64,000 nucleotides of DNA from Mantis religiosa (taxonomy: Eukaryota > Arthropoda > Insecta > Mantodea > Mantidae): the NCBI GenBank assembly GCA_030765055.1, contig CM060958.1:114126972-114190971 (forward strand). Direction: 5' to 3'. The notes beneath the pieces are model-generated. The model saw nothing but the letters and a program-made list of their open reading frames with translations, ran no database searches and was not told where the DNA came from. Positions 62,674 through 64,000 of the stretch are shown here, piece after piece. Each line of letters starts with the position of its first letter. Position 1 is the stretch's first letter. A program made the translations under genes and the position numbers.

Positions 62674-63749
62674 AAACTGAATCCTTAATTGAATAGAGAA
62701 AAAACTTCAAGAGATTCGAACCCAGGACCTTTTCGTAACAGTCGGTCACGGTGACCATTGCACTACAAGCGATGTTGCCAATATATGTTTTGATCTGATA
62801 TTTCTCGTCTGTTTTAGAAGGACTATAAAGATGAAAAATTTATTTTTAGATGGTAGGAATCGAACCTGCAACCCTTTAAATTATTGGCCACCACCCTAAC
62901 CATTCGGCTAATAGATGGCTTGCCAGACCATTGGTAAAGTATTTCTCTTATAGCGCTAGAGTATTGTTGGAATAAAAACTGAATTTTAATTGAATAGAGA
63001 AAAAACTTGCAGAGATTCGAACCCAGGACCTTTTCGTGACAGTCGGTCACGGTAACCATTGCGCTACAAGCGTTGTTGCCGATATATGTTTTGATCTGAT
63101 ATTTATCGTCTGTTTTAGAAGGACTATAAAGATGAAAATTCTATTTTTAGATGGTAGGAATCGAACCTACAACCCTTTGAATTATTGGCCACCACCCTAA
63201 CCATTCGGCTAATAGATGGCTTGCTAGACCATTGGTAAAGTATTTCTCTTATAGCGCTAGAGTATTGTTGGAATAAAAACTGAATCTTTAATTGAATAGA
63301 GAAAAAACTTGAAGAGATTCGAACCCAGGAACCTTTCGTGACAGTCGGTCCCGGTAACCATTGCGCTACAAGCGTATTTGCCGATATATGTTTTCATCTG
63401 ACACTTATCGTCTGTTTTAGAAGGACTATAAAGATGAAAAATCTATTTTTAGATGGTAGGAATCCACCTGCAACCCTTTTATTTATTGGCCACCACCCTA
63501 ACCATTCGGCTAAGAAATGACTTGCTAGAGCATTGGTAAAGTATTTCTCTTATAGCGCTAGAGTACTGTTGGAATAAAAACTGAATCTTTAATTGAATAG
63601 AGAAAAAACTTGAAGAGATTCGAACCGAGGACCTTTTCGCGAGAGTCGGTCGCGGTAACCATTGCGCTACAAGCGTTGTTGCTGATACCTGTTTTAATCT
63701 GATATTTATCCTCTGCTTTAGAAGGACTATAATGATGAAAAATCTATTT

Positions 63750-63821
63750 TTCGATGGTAGGATTCGAACCTGCAACCCTTTGAATTATTGGCCACCACCC
63801 TAACCATTCGGCTAATAGATG
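63750..63821 (-). pseudogene. tRNA-like A, last complete copy
   Basis: This is the last full A element. The A box TAGCCGAATGG is intact. The B box reads GGTTCGAATCC, and the plus strand has tcgatggtaggattcg, a subclass seen also near 1,965, 10,710, 15,520, 28,180, 40,530 and others. This B box is the exact textbook consensus. Confidence 0.78.
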
Positions 63822-63907
63822 GCTTGCTAGACCATTGGTAAAGTATTTCTCTTATAGCGCTAGAGTATTGTTGGAATAAAAACTGAATCTTTAATTGAAT
63901 AGAGAAA

Positions 63908-63978
63908 AAACTTGAAGAGATTCAAACCCAGGTCCTTTTCGCGTGAGTCGGTCACGGTAACCATTGCGCTACAAGCGT
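63908..63978 (-). pseudogene. tRNA-like B, last copy, B box mutated
   Basis: This is the final B element. Its B box reads GGTTTGAATC (plus strand gattcaaacc), which loses the invariant C of TTCG and should weaken TFIIIC binding. The hairpin is also altered (gcgtgagtcggtcac). The window ends 22 bases later inside the spacer, so the array continues beyond 64,000. Confidence 0.75.
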
Positions 63979-64000
63979 TGTTGCCGATATATGTTTTGAT

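Larger units (their letters stand above)
1..64000 (-). repeat. Tandem array of ~302-bp units, each with two tRNA-like sequences
   Basis: The same ~302-bp pattern recurs head to tail from the first to the last base with no unique sequence between copies. The motif ctataaag marks each unit: its first base lies at 129 and at 61,015, and the distance fits 202 units of 301.4 bp on average, so about 212 units fill the window. Units differ by scattered substitutions, 1-bp changes in an A run, and a few short deletions. All copies point the same way, and the tRNA-like parts read from the minus strand. The array is cut by both window ends. Because 302 is not a multiple of three, no reading frame can continue from unit to unit. 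Short ORFs of 60-178 codons recur on both strands but are by-products of the repetition. Confidence 0.98.
61070..64000. repeat. Terminal units, partly shared with 48.7-50.1 kb and 40.3 kb
   Basis: 61,015 to about 62,450 follows 48,653 to about 50,090 at offset 12,362, with growing divergence after 62,000 (gcttacatctg, ccaggatttttcgc). 62,500-63,430 holds about three units close to consensus with private changes (aaacttcaagag, acaagcgatgttg, tttctcgtctg, gcgtatttgcc). 63,440-63,790 matches 39,920-40,570 in part. The last unit is truncated. Confidence 0.8.

Noticed and set aside
129..63775. Repeated ORFs of 60-178 codons on both strands, many near-identical (for example minus-strand peptides ending KIDFSSL)
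   Set aside because: They run through the tRNA-like parts and spacers in overlapping frames on both strands, break wherever units vary by one base, and cannot continue because the unit length is not a multiple of three. No signal, domain or codon pattern supports coding.
1..64000. CRISPR array
   Set aside because: The repeats are ~302 bp and directly adjoining, with no unique spacers between them.
1..64000. 5S rDNA or rDNA spacer array
   Set aside because: No 5S-like A/IE/C box block or rRNA sequence is seen; the boxes and spacing are of the tRNA type.

Overview
The whole 64 kb window is one uninterrupted satellite-like tandem array. A unit of about 302 bp (301-303 bp in most copies) repeats head to tail roughly 212 times, and the array runs off both ends of the window. 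The count comes from the same base of one motif at positions 129 and 61,015: 60,886 bp apart, which fits 202 units averaging 301.4 bp. I see no protein-coding gene, rRNA, IS element, CRISPR array or unique sequence anywhere.

Each unit carries two different tRNA-like sequences, both read from the minus strand. In minus-strand order a unit reads: spacer with a TATA-like motif, tRNA-like A (A box TAGCCGAATGG, B box GGTTCGATTCC), a T5 run, a second spacer with a TATA-like motif, tRNA-like B (A box TAGCGCAATGG, B box GGTTCGAATCT), and a T6 run. A-box to B-box spacing is like that of a normal class I tRNA. Both parts therefore look like RNA polymerase III units with internal promoters and oligo-T terminators. 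Neither folds into a good cloverleaf: A has no acceptor stem, and B keeps an acceptor stem but has a non-canonical hairpin where the anticodon arm should be. I call them tRNA-like or pseudo-tRNA sequences rather than working tRNA genes.

The array is layered. Blocks of 9, 10 and 13 units are tandemly duplicated (20.5-25.9 kb, 3.5-9.6 kb and 48.3-56.1 kb). Longer blocks recur at offsets such as 8.7, 9.04, 10.5, 12.06, 12.66 and 17.5 kb. Diagnostic variants, such as an 11-bp deletion, a broken B box, a broken T run and rare substitutions, allow block ancestry to be traced. They show a mosaic built by unequal exchange and probably gene conversion.

Organism: a eukaryote, because of the Pol III A/B boxes, the oligo-T terminators, and a large AT-rich satellite with higher-order structure. 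TATA-like motifs near -30 and CAA motifs just before both tRNA-like 5' ends recall plant nuclear tRNA genes, but this is only a hint and I do not assign a taxon. All block borders below were found by eye and are good to a few tens of bases.
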